A DNA stretch of 64,000 nt from Paraburkholderia saeva (GCF_907164555.1 NZ_CAJQZC010000003.1:372001-436000); one strand, 5' to 3'; shown: positions 53,846-63,447, counted from the first letter of the stretch. A program made the numbers and translations. The notes: a model not told the origin generated them from the sequence alone.

Positions 53846-54178
53846 ACAACTGGATTCGAAAAATCCAGCAGTTTACACGTCGCGCCGGGCGAGGGGCGTC
53901 GTCGGCTGATTAACGGGGCACCGGGCCGGGAACTACAACGCGGTCGAAATGCGGTTCGCCCGCTCAGGATCTCGGGTGTTTTCGGCCAACTCCGGCCAAT
54001 CAGATATGTTCTACGAACGACCGCTTGCAGCTGGCCTGGAGCCGTTCGTCGTGCCCAGGCGAAGTCAGCCCATGGGTATGAAGGCGAGATGAACGATAAT
54101 ATGGCATTCCAGAGCCCGCAAGTCTCGGCAACATCGGGCGAACGGGAACGCCCATGTCCATTTCTTCTTTTGCCGCCC
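53846..54178. promoter_or_regulatory. Divergent region between motor-like operon and GntR gene
   Basis: About 330 bases hold the promoters of the reverse-strand DUF3348 operon and the forward GntR gene. A forward in-frame extension of the GntR reading (from 54089) lacks a ribosome site, so I consider it non-coding. Confidence 0.4.
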
Positions 54179-54838
54179 ATGTCAGACCTCAGAATCGACC
54201 GCAACGCCAAGACGCTACGGGAACTTACTCTGGACAAGCTCCGCGGCGCAATCGTACAGGGGTATTTCCGGCCCGGCGCGCGGCTCGTCGAACGCACGCT
54301 GTGCGACGAACTTGGGGTCAGCCGCACCGTCGTGCGTGAAGTGTTGCGGCATCTCGAGACGGAAGGGCTCGTCGAGATTCTCGCGCGGCAAGGGCCAATC
54401 GTCGCGCGGCTCGATCCCGAACAGGTCGGCGAAATCTACGAGTTGCGCGGGCTGCTCGAAGCCAACGCCGCGCGTGCGTGTGCCGAGCAGTCGACGCCCG
54501 AACTTGTACGGCAGTTGCGCGAGATCCGCGCGGTCATCGAAGATGCGTTCGAGAAGCAGGACCTGCCGCGCGTGCTCGAATACACGGAGCGTTTCTACGA
54601 AGCGATGTTCGAGGGCGCGCAAAAGCGCGTATCGCTGGCTGTTGTCAAAACGCTGAACGCGCGCATCAACCGGTTGCGCGCGCTGACCATCGCCACGCCG
54701 GGGCGCGGCGGCGAGTCCAATCGCGAGATGAACACGCTGCTCGACGCGATCGAGCGGCGTGACGGCGATGCGGCGTCGGCCGCGTCGGCCGCGCACATCA
54801 AGCGGACCGCCGAACTGGCACTGAGCGCGCTCGCGTAG
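54179..54838 (+). CDS. GntR family regulator, FCD class
   Basis: This 219-residue protein has a winged helix-turn-helix at about 10-75 (LCDELGVSRTVVREVLRHLE) and an FCD helical domain at about 85-215. It is followed by a terminator and then by a pair of inverted operators in front of the catabolic operon, so it very likely represses that operon until an inducer binds. The ATG at 54179 was chosen as the first before the conserved region. Confidence 0.9.
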   Translation: MSDLRIDRNAKTLRELTLDKLRGAIVQGYFRPGARLVERTLCDELGVSRTVVREVLRHLETEGLVEILARQGPIVARLDPEQVGEIYELRGLLEANAARACAEQSTPELVRQLREIRAVIEDAFEKQDLPRVLEYTERFYEAMFEGAQKRVSLAVVKTLNARINRLRALTIATPGRGGESNREMNTLLDAIERRDGDAASAASAAHIKRTAELALSALA

Positions 54839-54891
54839 CCAGGCGAGCCTGTCCGCGACGCCTGAGCCGCATTCCGTCCCGTTCACACGAT

Positions 54892-54919
54892 AGGCCGCCG
54901 GTACCCCGGCGGCCTTTTT
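54892..54919 (+). terminator. Rho-independent terminator of GntR gene
   Basis: AGGCCGCCGG pairs with CCGGCGGCCT around a TACC loop, followed by TTTTT. It lies 54 bases after the GntR stop and insulates the catabolic operon. Confidence 0.93.
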
Positions 54920-55046
54920 GTTTGCCGGTTCGGCTGGCAAAACGTTCTCCTCGGACAAATCCTGCCGTAGCCATACCGCACCGCAAAAGCGGATGCGGTT
55001 CTCGCGCCACAGCGGAAAACATGCCTGAAACAGTGCGCTTCGTATC

Positions 55047-55100
55047 ATGGTATTCCATAATATAGAACTTCTTGGTGTGGGCCATAAGATGGAATACCAT
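55047..55100. promoter_or_regulatory. Paired operator of the catabolic operon
   Basis: ATGGTATTCCAT (55047-55058) and its exact reverse complement ATGGAATACCAT (55089-55100) are 42 bases apart centre to centre, four helical turns. Each is itself nearly palindromic (ATGGNATNCCAT). They lie 50-100 bases before the first gene and are the likely GntR sites. Confidence 0.75.
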
Positions 55101-55149
55101 AATCTCAACGAACGACATTCATGGCCTCGGCCCCCGTCAGGAGAACGAT

Positions 55150-55737
55150 ATGAAGCTGGAAGTGCGCAAGCTGGTCACTTACGTCGAAGAGACTTTCATT
55201 GAAGGCGGCAAGGAGGCGGCGCGGCCGTTGAAGCTGTTCGGCGCGGCGGCCGTGCTGCGTAATCCGTGGGCGGGGCGCGGCTTTGTCGAAGACCTGAAAC
55301 CCGAGATTCACGCGCTGGCGCCGCAACTGGGCGAAATGCTGACGGCGGAAGTGCTGCGCGTGGCCGGTTCCGGCGATGCGGTCGAAGGCTACGGCAAGGC
55401 GGCGATCGTCGGCACGTCGGGCGAGATCGAACACGCGTCGGCGCTGATTCACACGCTGCGCTTCGGCAACCACTACCGCCAGGCGGTCGGCGCGAAAAGC
55501 TATCTGAGCTTCACGAACCTGCGCGGCGGCCCGAACTGCCCGATCTCGATTCCACTGATGCACAAGCACGACGAAGGCATGCGCTCGCATTACCTGACCG
55601 TGCAGTTTTCGATCGTCGATGCGCCCGCTCCCGACGAGTTGGTGATCGCTCTCGGTGCATCGATCGGCGGCCGGCCGCATCACCGCATCGGCGACCGGTA
55701 TCAGGACCTGAAGGAGCTCGAGTCCAATGCGGCCTGA
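55150..55737 (+). CDS. Amino acid synthesis family protein (AA_synth)
   Basis: This 195-residue protein belongs to a family named for a supposed link to amino acid synthesis. The start MKLEVRKLVTYVEETFIEGG and the segment GKAAIVGTSGEIEHASALIH are typical. The structure is an alpha/beta fold; the biochemical role is not established. GGAG precedes the ATG. It is the first gene of the operon behind the GntR operators and overlaps the next gene by 11 bases. Its constant company with LLM monooxygenases suggests a role in ring or amide catabolism. Confidence 0.85.
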   Translation: MKLEVRKLVTYVEETFIEGGKEAARPLKLFGAAAVLRNPWAGRGFVEDLKPEIHALAPQLGEMLTAEVLRVAGSGDAVEGYGKAAIVGTSGEIEHASALIHTLRFGNHYRQAVGAKSYLSFTNLRGGPNCPISIPLMHKHDEGMRSHYLTVQFSIVDAPAPDELVIALGASIGGRPHHRIGDRYQDLKELESNAA

Positions 55738-56602
55738 ACTCGCTTCCGTGCGTGCCGTGTCGCGCGGCGAGGCTGCGGGCACGAGCTACAGCGTCTACGC
55801 GCCGCAGTCGGAAGACGCGCGCGCCACGGTTGTGCTCATCCACGGCGTGGGTATGAACCAGACCGTGTGGTCGCCGCAGATCGGGGCATTGACGACGAGC
55901 TACCGGGTTGTCGTATACGACATGCTCGGTCATGGTGACAGCGCATTGCCGACCGCCGCGCCGACGCTCGAAGAATACGCGTCGCAACTGAAAGCGCTGC
56001 TCGACGCGATGCACATCGAACGCGCGCATGTGGTCGGACATTCGATGGGCGCGCTCGTCGCGCTCGAATTTGCGCTCAGGTATCCGCAGCGCACGCTGAG
56101 TGTCGTCACGCTGAACGCGGTGTATGACCGCACGCCGGCGCAGCGCGAAGCCGTGATGACGCGCGCCGCGACGCTCGGCGACGTACTGGACGCGGGAGTC
56201 GACGCCACGCTGTCACGCTGGTTTGGCGATCCGGTTCCGGGTCATCTGACGCAGGCGGCGCAAGCCGTACGCGGGTTGCTGCTGTCGGTCGATCCCGTCG
56301 GTTACGCGCGCACTTACCGGCTCTTCGCCCGCTCGGACGATGCGCACGTCGGCCGTCTCGCCGGCCTCGCCGTGCCCGCGCTGTTTCTCACGGGCGAGTG
56401 CGACCCGAATTCGAGCCCGGCGATGTCGCGGGCGATGGCGGCGGCCACGCCGTCTGGCCGTGCGGAGATCATCGCGAACGAGCGGCACATGATGAACGTC
56501 ACCGATCCCGAGGGCGTCAACGAACGGCTGCTTGCGTTTTTCGCCGAAACGCCGGCGGAAGAAGCACCGCATGAATCGATCAACGGAGAACGCCATGACT
56601 GA
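55727..56602 (+). CDS. Alpha/beta hydrolase
   Basis: This 291-residue hydrolase has the nucleophile elbow GHSMG (Ser at about 106), the oxyanion stretch VVLIHGVGMNQTVWSPQ and a late acid/His pair (GECDPNSSP, NERHMMN). It resembles 3-oxoadipate enol-lactonase and C-C hydrolases. The ATG overlaps the previous gene. It probably cleaves an ester, amide or lactone made by the monooxygenase, which is inference. Confidence 0.88.
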   Translation: MRPELASVRAVSRGEAAGTSYSVYAPQSEDARATVVLIHGVGMNQTVWSPQIGALTTSYRVVVYDMLGHGDSALPTAAPTLEEYASQLKALLDAMHIERAHVVGHSMGALVALEFALRYPQRTLSVVTLNAVYDRTPAQREAVMTRAATLGDVLDAGVDATLSRWFGDPVPGHLTQAAQAVRGLLLSVDPVGYARTYRLFARSDDAHVGRLAGLAVPALFLTGECDPNSSPAMSRAMAAATPSGRAEIIANERHMMNVTDPEGVNERLLAFFAETPAEEAPHESINGERHD

Positions 56603-57563
56603 GCCGAGGGCTGACCAGACCGCGCAACAGACTTTCGACCTCGCCGGATTCCGCCGCGCGCTCGGCGCGTTCGTGACGGGTGTGACGGTCGTCACGACGA
56701 TCCAGCCGGACGGCTCGCCGCGCGGCTTCACGGCCAACTCGTTCACGTCGGTGTCGCTCGATCCGCCGCTGATTCTCGTGTGCATCGCGAAGACCGCATC
56801 GAGCTATGAAGTGTTTTCGCAGACACGCCACTTCGCGGTGAGCGTGCTCGCCGAAGACCAGAAGTCCGTCTCCGGCGTGTTCGCATCGAAAGCAGCGGAC
56901 AAGTTCGCGCAGGTCGCGTGGCAGACGCGTGCAACCGGCGCGCCCGTGGTGAACGATGCGGCCGCGACTTTCGACTGCACCACGCATGATGTAGTCGATG
57001 CCGGCGATCACATCATTCTGATCGGACGCGTAGTCGATTTTCTTCATACGAGCTCGTCGCCGCTCGGCTACTGCCGGGGCGCTTACGTGAACTTCAGCCT
57101 GTCGCAGGATGCGCTCGCTGCCGCCGGGTCGCGCGCGCAGGTCGGCGCGATTCTCGAACATCGCGATGGGCTCGTGCTGCTCGATACGCCGAACGGTTTG
57201 CAGTTGCCCGCGGGCGTCAAGCTCGAACCCGCGAGCGACGCGGCGAGCCTGCGCGGCGTGCTGGCGAAACTCGGCCTCCAGGCGCATCTCGACTTTATCT
57301 TTGCCGTATTCGAATCGGGCAGCGGACCGGCGTCGAGTGTACAAATCTACTATCGCGGCCGCGTGATCGACGGCGGCGCGGCGTGGATGGACAGCACGAT
57401 CCGCATCGTCCCAATGGCGCAGATTCCGTGGAAAGAACTGCGCGACGACGCGGTGCGCTCCATGCTTGAGCGCTACGTGCGCGAGCGTAGCGAAGACGCG
57501 TTCGGCATTTATGTCGGCGATACGGAAGGCGGCAAGGTGCAGACGCTCGCGTTCGCGCATTGA
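56595..57563 (+). CDS. Flavin reductase fused to degenerate Nudix-like domain
   Basis: This protein has 322 residues. The N-terminal half, about 10-165, is a flavin reductase of the HpaC type (FRRALGAFVTGVTVVTT, ANSFTSVSLDPPLIL, HFAVSVL) that supplies reduced FMN. The C-terminal half, about 185-320, resembles a Nudix fold (GAILEHRDGLVLLDTPNGL) but the box reads LPAGVKLEPASD then SLRGVLAKLGL. The REXXEE residues are missing, so it is not a hydrolase and may bind a ligand or the partner. The start overlaps the hydrolase gene by 8 bases. It is the reductase for the next gene. Confidence 0.85.
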   Translation: MTEPRADQTAQQTFDLAGFRRALGAFVTGVTVVTTIQPDGSPRGFTANSFTSVSLDPPLILVCIAKTASSYEVFSQTRHFAVSVLAEDQKSVSGVFASKAADKFAQVAWQTRATGAPVVNDAAATFDCTTHDVVDAGDHIILIGRVVDFLHTSSSPLGYCRGAYVNFSLSQDALAAAGSRAQVGAILEHRDGLVLLDTPNGLQLPAGVKLEPASDAASLRGVLAKLGLQAHLDFIFAVFESGSGPASSVQIYYRGRVIDGGAAWMDSTIRIVPMAQIPWKELRDDAVRSMLERYVRERSEDAFGIYVGDTEGGKVQTLAFAH

Positions 57564-57642
57564 CGACACCACGGGTCAATCCGCCGACGAATCCTGCTGC
57601 GCACGACGCGCAGCCCGCAGTGGCCAGGGGAGAGGAATCATC

Positions 57643-58686
57643 ATGAAGTTTTCGCTGTTTCTGCATATGGAGCGGTACGACGACACAACGTCGCATCGCG
57701 AGCTGTTCGACCAGATGACCGAGCTTGTGCAGCTCGCCGAGCGCGGCGGTTTCGAAACAGCGTGGATCGGTGAGCATCACGCGATGGAATTCACGATCGC
57801 GCCGAATCCTTTCGTCAACCTGTCGTATCTGGCCGCGAAGACGGAACGCATCCGTCTGGGCACGGGCACGGTGATCGCGCCGTTCTGGCATCCGGTCGCG
57901 CTGGCGGGCGAGGCCGGGATGGTCGATGTCGCGAGCAACGGGCGGCTCGATCTGGGCATCGCGCGCGGTGCGTATTCGTTCGAATACGAGCGCCTGTTGC
58001 CGGGCCTCGACGCGATGGGCGCCGGTGCGCGCATGCGCGAACTCGTGCCCGCATTGCGCAAGCTCTTCAAGGGCGATTACGCGCATCAGGGCGAGTTCTG
58101 GTCGTGGCCGTCTACCACACCCGTTCCGCGTCCTGTCCAGCAGCCGAATCCGCCGATGTGGCTTGCCGCGCGCGACCCGAATTCGCATGCGTTCGCGATT
58201 GCCAACGGCTGCAATGTTCAGGTGACATCGCTGGCCCAGGGCGATGCCGAGGTCGTCAGCCTCATGGAGCGTTTCAACGCCGCCTGCGCCGCGCATCCCG
58301 ACGTGCCGCGTCCGCAGGTGATGATGCTGATGCACACGTTCGTCGGCGTGGATGCCGCGGAAGTGGATGCGGCAGTGGAAGACCTCGCGTGCTTCTATCG
58401 GTACTTCAGCAAATGGTTCAAGAACGAGCGGCCGGTCGAACAGGGCTTCATCGAGCCGCTGACGGACGCCGACGTCGAGATGTTCCCGCAGTACTCGCCC
58501 GAGGCGATCCGCAAGAACCTCGTGATCGGCGAGCCGAAACAGGTGATCGCGCGTCTCAAGGGTTACGAGGAACTTGGCTACGACCAGTACAGCTTCTGGC
58601 TCGACAGCCACATGAGCTTCGAGCGCAAGCGCAAGTCGCTGGAACTGTTCATTTCCGACGTGATGCCCGCGTTCGACGCGCGCTGA
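57643..58686 (+). CDS. LLM class flavin-dependent monooxygenase
   Basis: This 347-residue luciferase-like monooxygenase inserts oxygen using reduced flavin. The family start KFSLFLHMERYDD, the WIGEHHAMEF segment and GTGTVIAPFWHPVALAGEAGM are intact. The upstream reductase provides its flavin, so the pair is a two-component system. Relatives act on pyridines, alkanesulfonates and other N- or S-compounds. AGAGG precedes the ATG. Confidence 0.9.
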   Translation: MKFSLFLHMERYDDTTSHRELFDQMTELVQLAERGGFETAWIGEHHAMEFTIAPNPFVNLSYLAAKTERIRLGTGTVIAPFWHPVALAGEAGMVDVASNGRLDLGIARGAYSFEYERLLPGLDAMGAGARMRELVPALRKLFKGDYAHQGEFWSWPSTTPVPRPVQQPNPPMWLAARDPNSHAFAIANGCNVQVTSLAQGDAEVVSLMERFNAACAAHPDVPRPQVMMLMHTFVGVDAAEVDAAVEDLACFYRYFSKWFKNERPVEQGFIEPLTDADVEMFPQYSPEAIRKNLVIGEPKQVIARLKGYEELGYDQYSFWLDSHMSFERKRKSLELFISDVMPAFDAR

Positions 58687-58722
58687 TGCGCATGCCTTTG
58701 TTGACTCCACGGAGTGGCTGAC

Positions 58723-60195
58723 ATGGTCCAGCGGTTCCAGCAATACATCGACGGTGCATTCGAAGACGCGCGCGAGCATTTCGACAGCGTCGATCCATCG
58801 ACGGGCGACGTGTGGGCGAGCATGCCGGCCGCCAGCGCGGACGACGTCGATCGCGCGGTCAAGGCGGCGCATCGCGTGCTCAACGATTCCGCATGGGCGA
58901 ATCTGACGGCGAGCGCGCGCGGCAAGCTGCTTTACAGGCTCGCCGATCTCGTCGCTCAACATGCGCCGCGTCTTGCGGAACTCGAAACCCGGGACACGGG
59001 CAAGATCATCCGCGAGACACGCAGCCAGATCAGCTACGTCGCCGAGTACTACCGCTATTACGCGGGCCTCGCGGACAAGATTCAGGGCGCGTGGCTGCCG
59101 GTCGATAAACCCGATATGGAAGTCACGCTGCGGCGCGAGCCGGTGGGCGTGGTCGCGGGCATCGTCCCGTGGAATTCGCAGTTGTTCCTGTCGGCGGTGA
59201 AGATCGGTCCCGCGCTCGCGGCGGGATGCACGATCGTGCTCAAGGCGTCGGAGGACGGTCCCGCGCCGTTGCTCGAATTCGCGCGGCTCGTGCACGAAGC
59301 GGGCTTTCCGAACGGTGTGGTCAATATCGTGACCGGCTTCGGCAACGATTGCGGGCGCACGTTGACGAGCCATCCGCTCGTGTCGCGTATCGCGTTCACG
59401 GGCGGCCCGGAAACGGCGCGTCACGTGGTGCGCAATTCGGCGGAGAACCTTGCGGCGATGTCGCTGGAACTCGGCGGCAAGTCGCCCGTGCTGGTGTTCG
59501 ACGACGCCGATCTCGACAGCGCCTGCAACGCCGTCATCGCCGGCATTTTCGCGGCGACCGGGCAAAGCTGTGTGGCGGGTTCGCGCCTCGTCGTGCAGCG
59601 CGGTATTCACGATGCGCTGATCGGGCGGCTCGTCGCGAAGGCGCAGGCGATTCGCATCGGCAATCCGCAGGATATGGCCACCGAGATGGGACCGCTCGCC
59701 ACCCGTCGTCAACTCGAACACATCGAGAAGGTGCTGCGCGCGAGCGTCGAAGCGGGCGGACGTATCGTCACCGGTGGCAAGCAGCCGGAAGGCATCGGCG
59801 AGGGCAATTACTTTTTGCCGACCATCGTCGACTGCGCGAGTGCGCAGGTGCCGAGCGTGATGGAAGAGCTGTTCGGGCCGGTGCTGAGCGTCGTCACGTT
59901 CGATACGGAAGCCGATGCCATCGCGCTTGCCAACGACACGCGCTATGGCCTCGCCTCGGGCGTGTTCACGCGCGACCTGACGCGCGCGCACCGGCTCACG
60001 CGCGCGCTGCGCGCGGGCATCGTGTGGGTCAACACGTATCGCGCGGTGTCGCCGATCGTGCCGTTCGGCGGCTACGGCCTGTCCGGCCTCGGCCGCGAAG
60101 GCGGCCTGGAAGCGGTGCTCGAGTACACGCGCACGAAGTCGGTGTGGATCCGCACGTCGGACGAACCGATCGCCGATCCCTTCGTGATGCGCTGA
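58723..60195 (+). CDS. NAD(P)-dependent aldehyde dehydrogenase
   Basis: This 490-residue enzyme has Asn151 (PWNSQ), Lys174 (VLKASED), Glu249 (LELGGK) and Cys283 (TGQSC), the full catalytic set. The ATG at 58723 has GGAG upstream; a GTG at 58714 is an alternative. It probably oxidises the aldehyde that arises when the monooxygenase product is opened by the hydrolase. Substrate unknown. Confidence 0.92.
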   Translation: MVQRFQQYIDGAFEDAREHFDSVDPSTGDVWASMPAASADDVDRAVKAAHRVLNDSAWANLTASARGKLLYRLADLVAQHAPRLAELETRDTGKIIRETRSQISYVAEYYRYYAGLADKIQGAWLPVDKPDMEVTLRREPVGVVAGIVPWNSQLFLSAVKIGPALAAGCTIVLKASEDGPAPLLEFARLVHEAGFPNGVVNIVTGFGNDCGRTLTSHPLVSRIAFTGGPETARHVVRNSAENLAAMSLELGGKSPVLVFDDADLDSACNAVIAGIFAATGQSCVAGSRLVVQRGIHDALIGRLVAKAQAIRIGNPQDMATEMGPLATRRQLEHIEKVLRASVEAGGRIVTGGKQPEGIGEGNYFLPTIVDCASAQVPSVMEELFGPVLSVVTFDTEADAIALANDTRYGLASGVFTRDLTRAHRLTRALRAGIVWVNTYRAVSPIVPFGGYGLSGLGREGGLEAVLEYTRTKSVWIRTSDEPIADPFVMR

Positions 60196-60224
60196 GCCGC
60201 CAACACCAGAAACCGGGAGCCAGC

Positions 60225-60539
60225 ATGTTCTACGAAATTCGCACCTACCGCATCAAGACGGGCGCCGTGCCTGCCTATCTGAAACTCGTGGAGGAAGAGG
60301 GCATCGAGTTGCAGAAGCAGTATCTGGGTCAACTGGTCGGCTACTTCTTTTCGGAGATCGGACCGCAGAACCAGATCGTGCATATCTGGGCCTATCCGAG
60401 CCTCGACGAACGCGAACGCCGCCGTGCGGCGCTCGCCGAAGATCGCGCGTGGCAGGCCTTCGCGCCGAAGATTCAGGCGCTGATGGAAGAGATGGAAAAC
60501 AGGATCATGAAGCCAGCGCGTTTTTCGCCGCTTGCCTGA
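60225..60539 (+). CDS. NIPSNAP family protein
   Basis: This 104-residue protein belongs to the dimeric alpha+beta barrel NIPSNAP family (MFYEIRTYRIKTGAVPAYL, HIWAYPSLDERERRR). GGGAG precedes the ATG. Members often sit in catabolic operons with LLM monooxygenases; role unknown. Confidence 0.88.
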   Translation: MFYEIRTYRIKTGAVPAYLKLVEEEGIELQKQYLGQLVGYFFSEIGPQNQIVHIWAYPSLDERERRRAALAEDRAWQAFAPKIQALMEEMENRIMKPARFSPLA

Positions 60540-60603
60540 GGAAGCCGGCTACCGGCCGCCGTACACGTTGCCACGATACAAACCGATATTCCTGGAGACA
60601 GAC

Positions 60604-61635
60604 ATGAGCAGCAGAACCCCCTCCCAAATCGCGCCGCTGATCGCGTTCTGCGCGGCGACGCTCGCGGCGGCGCCGGCACTGGCCGCGGACCCCATCGTCT
60701 TCACGAGCTGGGGCGGCACCACGCAGTCGTCGCAACAGAAGAACTGGGCGCAGCCGTTCACGCAGGCGACCGGTGTCAATGTGCTGATGGACGGCCCGAC
60801 GGACTACGGCAAGCTCAAGGCGATGGTCGACAGCGGCAACGTGAACTGGGATGTGGTCGATGTCGAAGGCGATTTCGCGTATGCCGCGCAGCAGGCAGGA
60901 CTGATCGAGCCGATCGACTATTCCGTCGTCAAGAAAGACGATCTGGATCCGCGCTTCGCGACATCGGATGCAGTGGGCAGCTTCTACTACTCGTTCGTGC
61001 TCGGCTACAACAAGGCGAAGTACACGGGCGCGCAGCCGGCTACCTGGGCCGATCTGTTCGATACGAAGAAATTCCCCGGCAAGCGCACGTTCTATAAATG
61101 GTCGGCGCCCGGCGTGCTCGAAATCGCGCTGCTCGCCGATGGCGTGCCGCCGAACAAGCTCTATCCGCTCGACCTCGACCGCGCGTTCAAAAAGCTCGAC
61201 ACGATCAAGGGCGATATCGTCTGGTGGAGCGGCGGCGCGCAGTCGCAGCAACTGCTCGCTTCGGGCGAGGCACCGATCGGCATGTTCTGGAACGGACGTT
61301 TGCATGCGCTCGAACAGACTGGCGTGCCGGTCGGCATCTCGTGGAACCAGAACCTGACGGCTGCTGACATGCTGGTGATTCCGAAGGGCGCGAAGCACAA
61401 GGCCGAGGCCATGAAGTACCTCGCCGCCGCCACGAGCGCGCAGGCGCAGGCAAAGTTCGCGACGGATACCGGCTATGCGCCGGTCAACGTGAAGTCGGCC
61501 GCGCTGATGTCGCCCGCCATCGCGAAGACGCTGCCCGATCAGTACAAAACCTCGCAGATCAATCTCGACATGAAGTACTGGGCGGAAAACCGCGATGCGA
61601 TCGCCAAACGCTGGTATGCGTGGCAGTCGAAATAA
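60604..61635 (+). CDS. ABC transporter substrate-binding protein, polyamine type
   Basis: This 343-residue periplasmic binding protein has a signal peptide cleaved after PALA (residue 27). Mature sequence resembles PotD/spermidine-putrescine-like binders (IVFTSWGGTTQSSQQKNW, DVVDVEGDFAYAAQQAGLIE). It is the entry part of the importer encoded by the next three genes, and defines what the operon takes up, probably a small cation or amine. GGAG precedes the ATG. Confidence 0.92.
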   Translation: MSSRTPSQIAPLIAFCAATLAAAPALAADPIVFTSWGGTTQSSQQKNWAQPFTQATGVNVLMDGPTDYGKLKAMVDSGNVNWDVVDVEGDFAYAAQQAGLIEPIDYSVVKKDDLDPRFATSDAVGSFYYSFVLGYNKAKYTGAQPATWADLFDTKKFPGKRTFYKWSAPGVLEIALLADGVPPNKLYPLDLDRAFKKLDTIKGDIVWWSGGAQSQQLLASGEAPIGMFWNGRLHALEQTGVPVGISWNQNLTAADMLVIPKGAKHKAEAMKYLAAATSAQAQAKFATDTGYAPVNVKSAALMSPAIAKTLPDQYKTSQINLDMKYWAENRDAIAKRWYAWQSK

Positions 61636-61681
61636 GCGCGGCGCGTGAGTCGCATAGCAACCGGAGTGGATGGGAGACACC

Positions 61682-62566
61682 ATGCCTGATGTTCTGAGTA
61701 CCGTCGCGCATCCGCCTGCGACGGCCACGCGCCGGCGGCGCGACTGGCGCAGCATTCGCCTGCTCGTGCCCGCGCTGTTGCTGCTTGTGATCTTCTTTCT
61801 GCTGCCGGTGCTGTCGCTGCTGTTGCGCAGCGTGCTCGAACCGACGCCGGGGCTGAACAACTATGCGCAACTGCTCGGCTCGACCACCTATCTGCGCGTG
61901 TTCGGCAATACGTTTCTGGTCGCAACGGTCGTGACGGCGGCAACCCTCGCGATCGGATTCCCGACCGCGTGGCTCCTCGCCATAGCGCCGCGCAAGCTGA
62001 GTTCGCTGCTGTTCGCGATCCTGCTGCTGTCGATGTGGACCAACCTGCTCGCGCGCACGTTCGCCTGGATGGTGCTGCTGCAACAGACCGGACCGATCAA
62101 CCGTCTGCTGATGGCGCTCGGTGTGATCAGCGAGCCGCTGACGCTCGTCAACAACCTGATCGGCGTGACCATCGGCATGACCTACATCATGCTGCCGTTC
62201 CTTGTGATGCCGCTGCACGCGACGCTGCGCAGCATCGATCCATCGATCTTGCGTGCTGCCGCGATCTGCGGCGCGAGTCGCTGGCAGGCGTTCTGGCGTG
62301 TGCTGGTGCCGCTCGCGATGCCGGGCATCGCTTCGGGCGCGTTGATGGTGTTCGTGATGGCGCTCGGTTATTTCGTTACGCCCGCGCTGCTCGGCGGTGC
62401 GTCTTACATGATGCTCGCGGAACTCATCGCCCAGCTCGTGCAGCAACTGCTGAACTGGGGCCTCGCCGGTGCGGCCGCCTTCGTGCTGCTCGCGGTGACG
62501 CTCGCACTGTACACGCTGCAACTGCGCTTCACGGGCAGTGCGCGCGCCAATCCGGGAGGCCGCTGA
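61682..62566 (+). CDS. ABC transporter permease, PotB-like
   Basis: This 294-residue permease has about six helices and the EAA-type loop near 198 (AAAICGASRWQAFWRVLVPL). The ATG at 61682 follows GGGAG. It pairs with the next permease to form the import channel. Confidence 0.92.
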   Translation: MPDVLSTVAHPPATATRRRRDWRSIRLLVPALLLLVIFFLLPVLSLLLRSVLEPTPGLNNYAQLLGSTTYLRVFGNTFLVATVVTAATLAIGFPTAWLLAIAPRKLSSLLFAILLLSMWTNLLARTFAWMVLLQQTGPINRLLMALGVISEPLTLVNNLIGVTIGMTYIMLPFLVMPLHATLRSIDPSILRAAAICGASRWQAFWRVLVPLAMPGIASGALMVFVMALGYFVTPALLGGASYMMLAELIAQLVQQLLNWGLAGAAAFVLLAVTLALYTLQLRFTGSARANPGGR

Positions 62567-62652
62567 GATGACGCAGCCGCCACGCTCACTACGTTTATTG
62601 GCCCAAGAGGGGGCGCCGGCCTCCCTTGAGACAGCCCGGCGGGAGGACTGAC

Positions 62653-63447
62653 ATGTTGCTCGATTTCGATCGTCTGGGCGCGCTGCGCTATTTGTTGCTT
62701 GCCATCGGTGCCGCCGTTGCGCTCTTTCTTCTGCTGCCGATCGTGTTTATCGTCGCGCTGTCGTTCGGCGATTCGCAGTGGCTGATCTTTCCGCCGCCGG
62801 GTTGGACGCTGGAGTGGTATCGCCAGCTTTTTACCGACGCGGGCTGGATCGACTCGCTCCTGACGAGCGCGAAGCTTGCGGCCATCGTCACGGTGCTGTC
62901 GGTGCTGATCGGCTTTCTCGCTTCGCTGGCGCTGGTGCGCGGCCGGTTTCGCGGACTCAATGCCGTGCAGGCGTTCTTTCTCACGCCGATGGTGTTGCCG
63001 GTCGTCGTACTGGCCGTCGCGCTATACGCGTTCTTTCTGCGCATCGGATTGAACGGCACGATGACGGGCTTCGTGATCGGCCATCTGATCATCGCGCTGC
63101 CGTTCTCGATCATCTCGATCAGCAACTCGCTGTCGGGTTTCGACACGGCCCTCGAAGATGCGGCGCTGATCTGCGGCGCGTCGCCACTGGAAGTGAAGCT
63201 GCGCGTCACGTTGCCCGCGATCCGGCTCGGCCTGTTCGCCGCGGCGATCTTCTCGTTCCTCGCGTCGTGGGACGAAGTGGTGGTGTCGATCTTCATGTCG
63301 AGCCCGACCTTGCAGACGCTGCCCGTGCGGATCTGGGCAACGCTGCGGCAGGACCTGACGCCCGTCGTGGCGGCGGCGTCTTCGCTGCTCGTCGGATTGA
63401 CGACCGTACTGATGTTGGCGGGCGCCATGCTGCGCCGCGCACGATAA
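62653..63447 (+). CDS. ABC transporter permease, PotC-like
   Basis: This 264-residue permease has six helices with the EAA loop near 176 (DAALICGASPLEVKLRVTLP). GGGAGG precedes the ATG. Partner of the upstream permease; the ATPase gene follows after 16 bases. Confidence 0.92.
   Translation: MLLDFDRLGALRYLLLAIGAAVALFLLLPIVFIVALSFGDSQWLIFPPPGWTLEWYRQLFTDAGWIDSLLTSAKLAAIVTVLSVLIGFLASLALVRGRFRGLNAVQAFFLTPMVLPVVVLAVALYAFFLRIGLNGTMTGFVIGHLIIALPFSIISISNSLSGFDTALEDAALICGASPLEVKLRVTLPAIRLGLFAAAIFSFLASWDEVVVSIFMSSPTLQTLPVRIWATLRQDLTPVVAAASSLLVGLTTVLMLAGAMLRRAR

Noticed and set aside
57295..59991. A 898-codon open frame on the reverse strand across the LLM and aldehyde dehydrogenase genes
   Set aside because: It is antisense to three clear enzyme genes, has Arg/His-rich low-quality sequence and no family features. 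Long empty frames are expected opposite G/C-biased codons.
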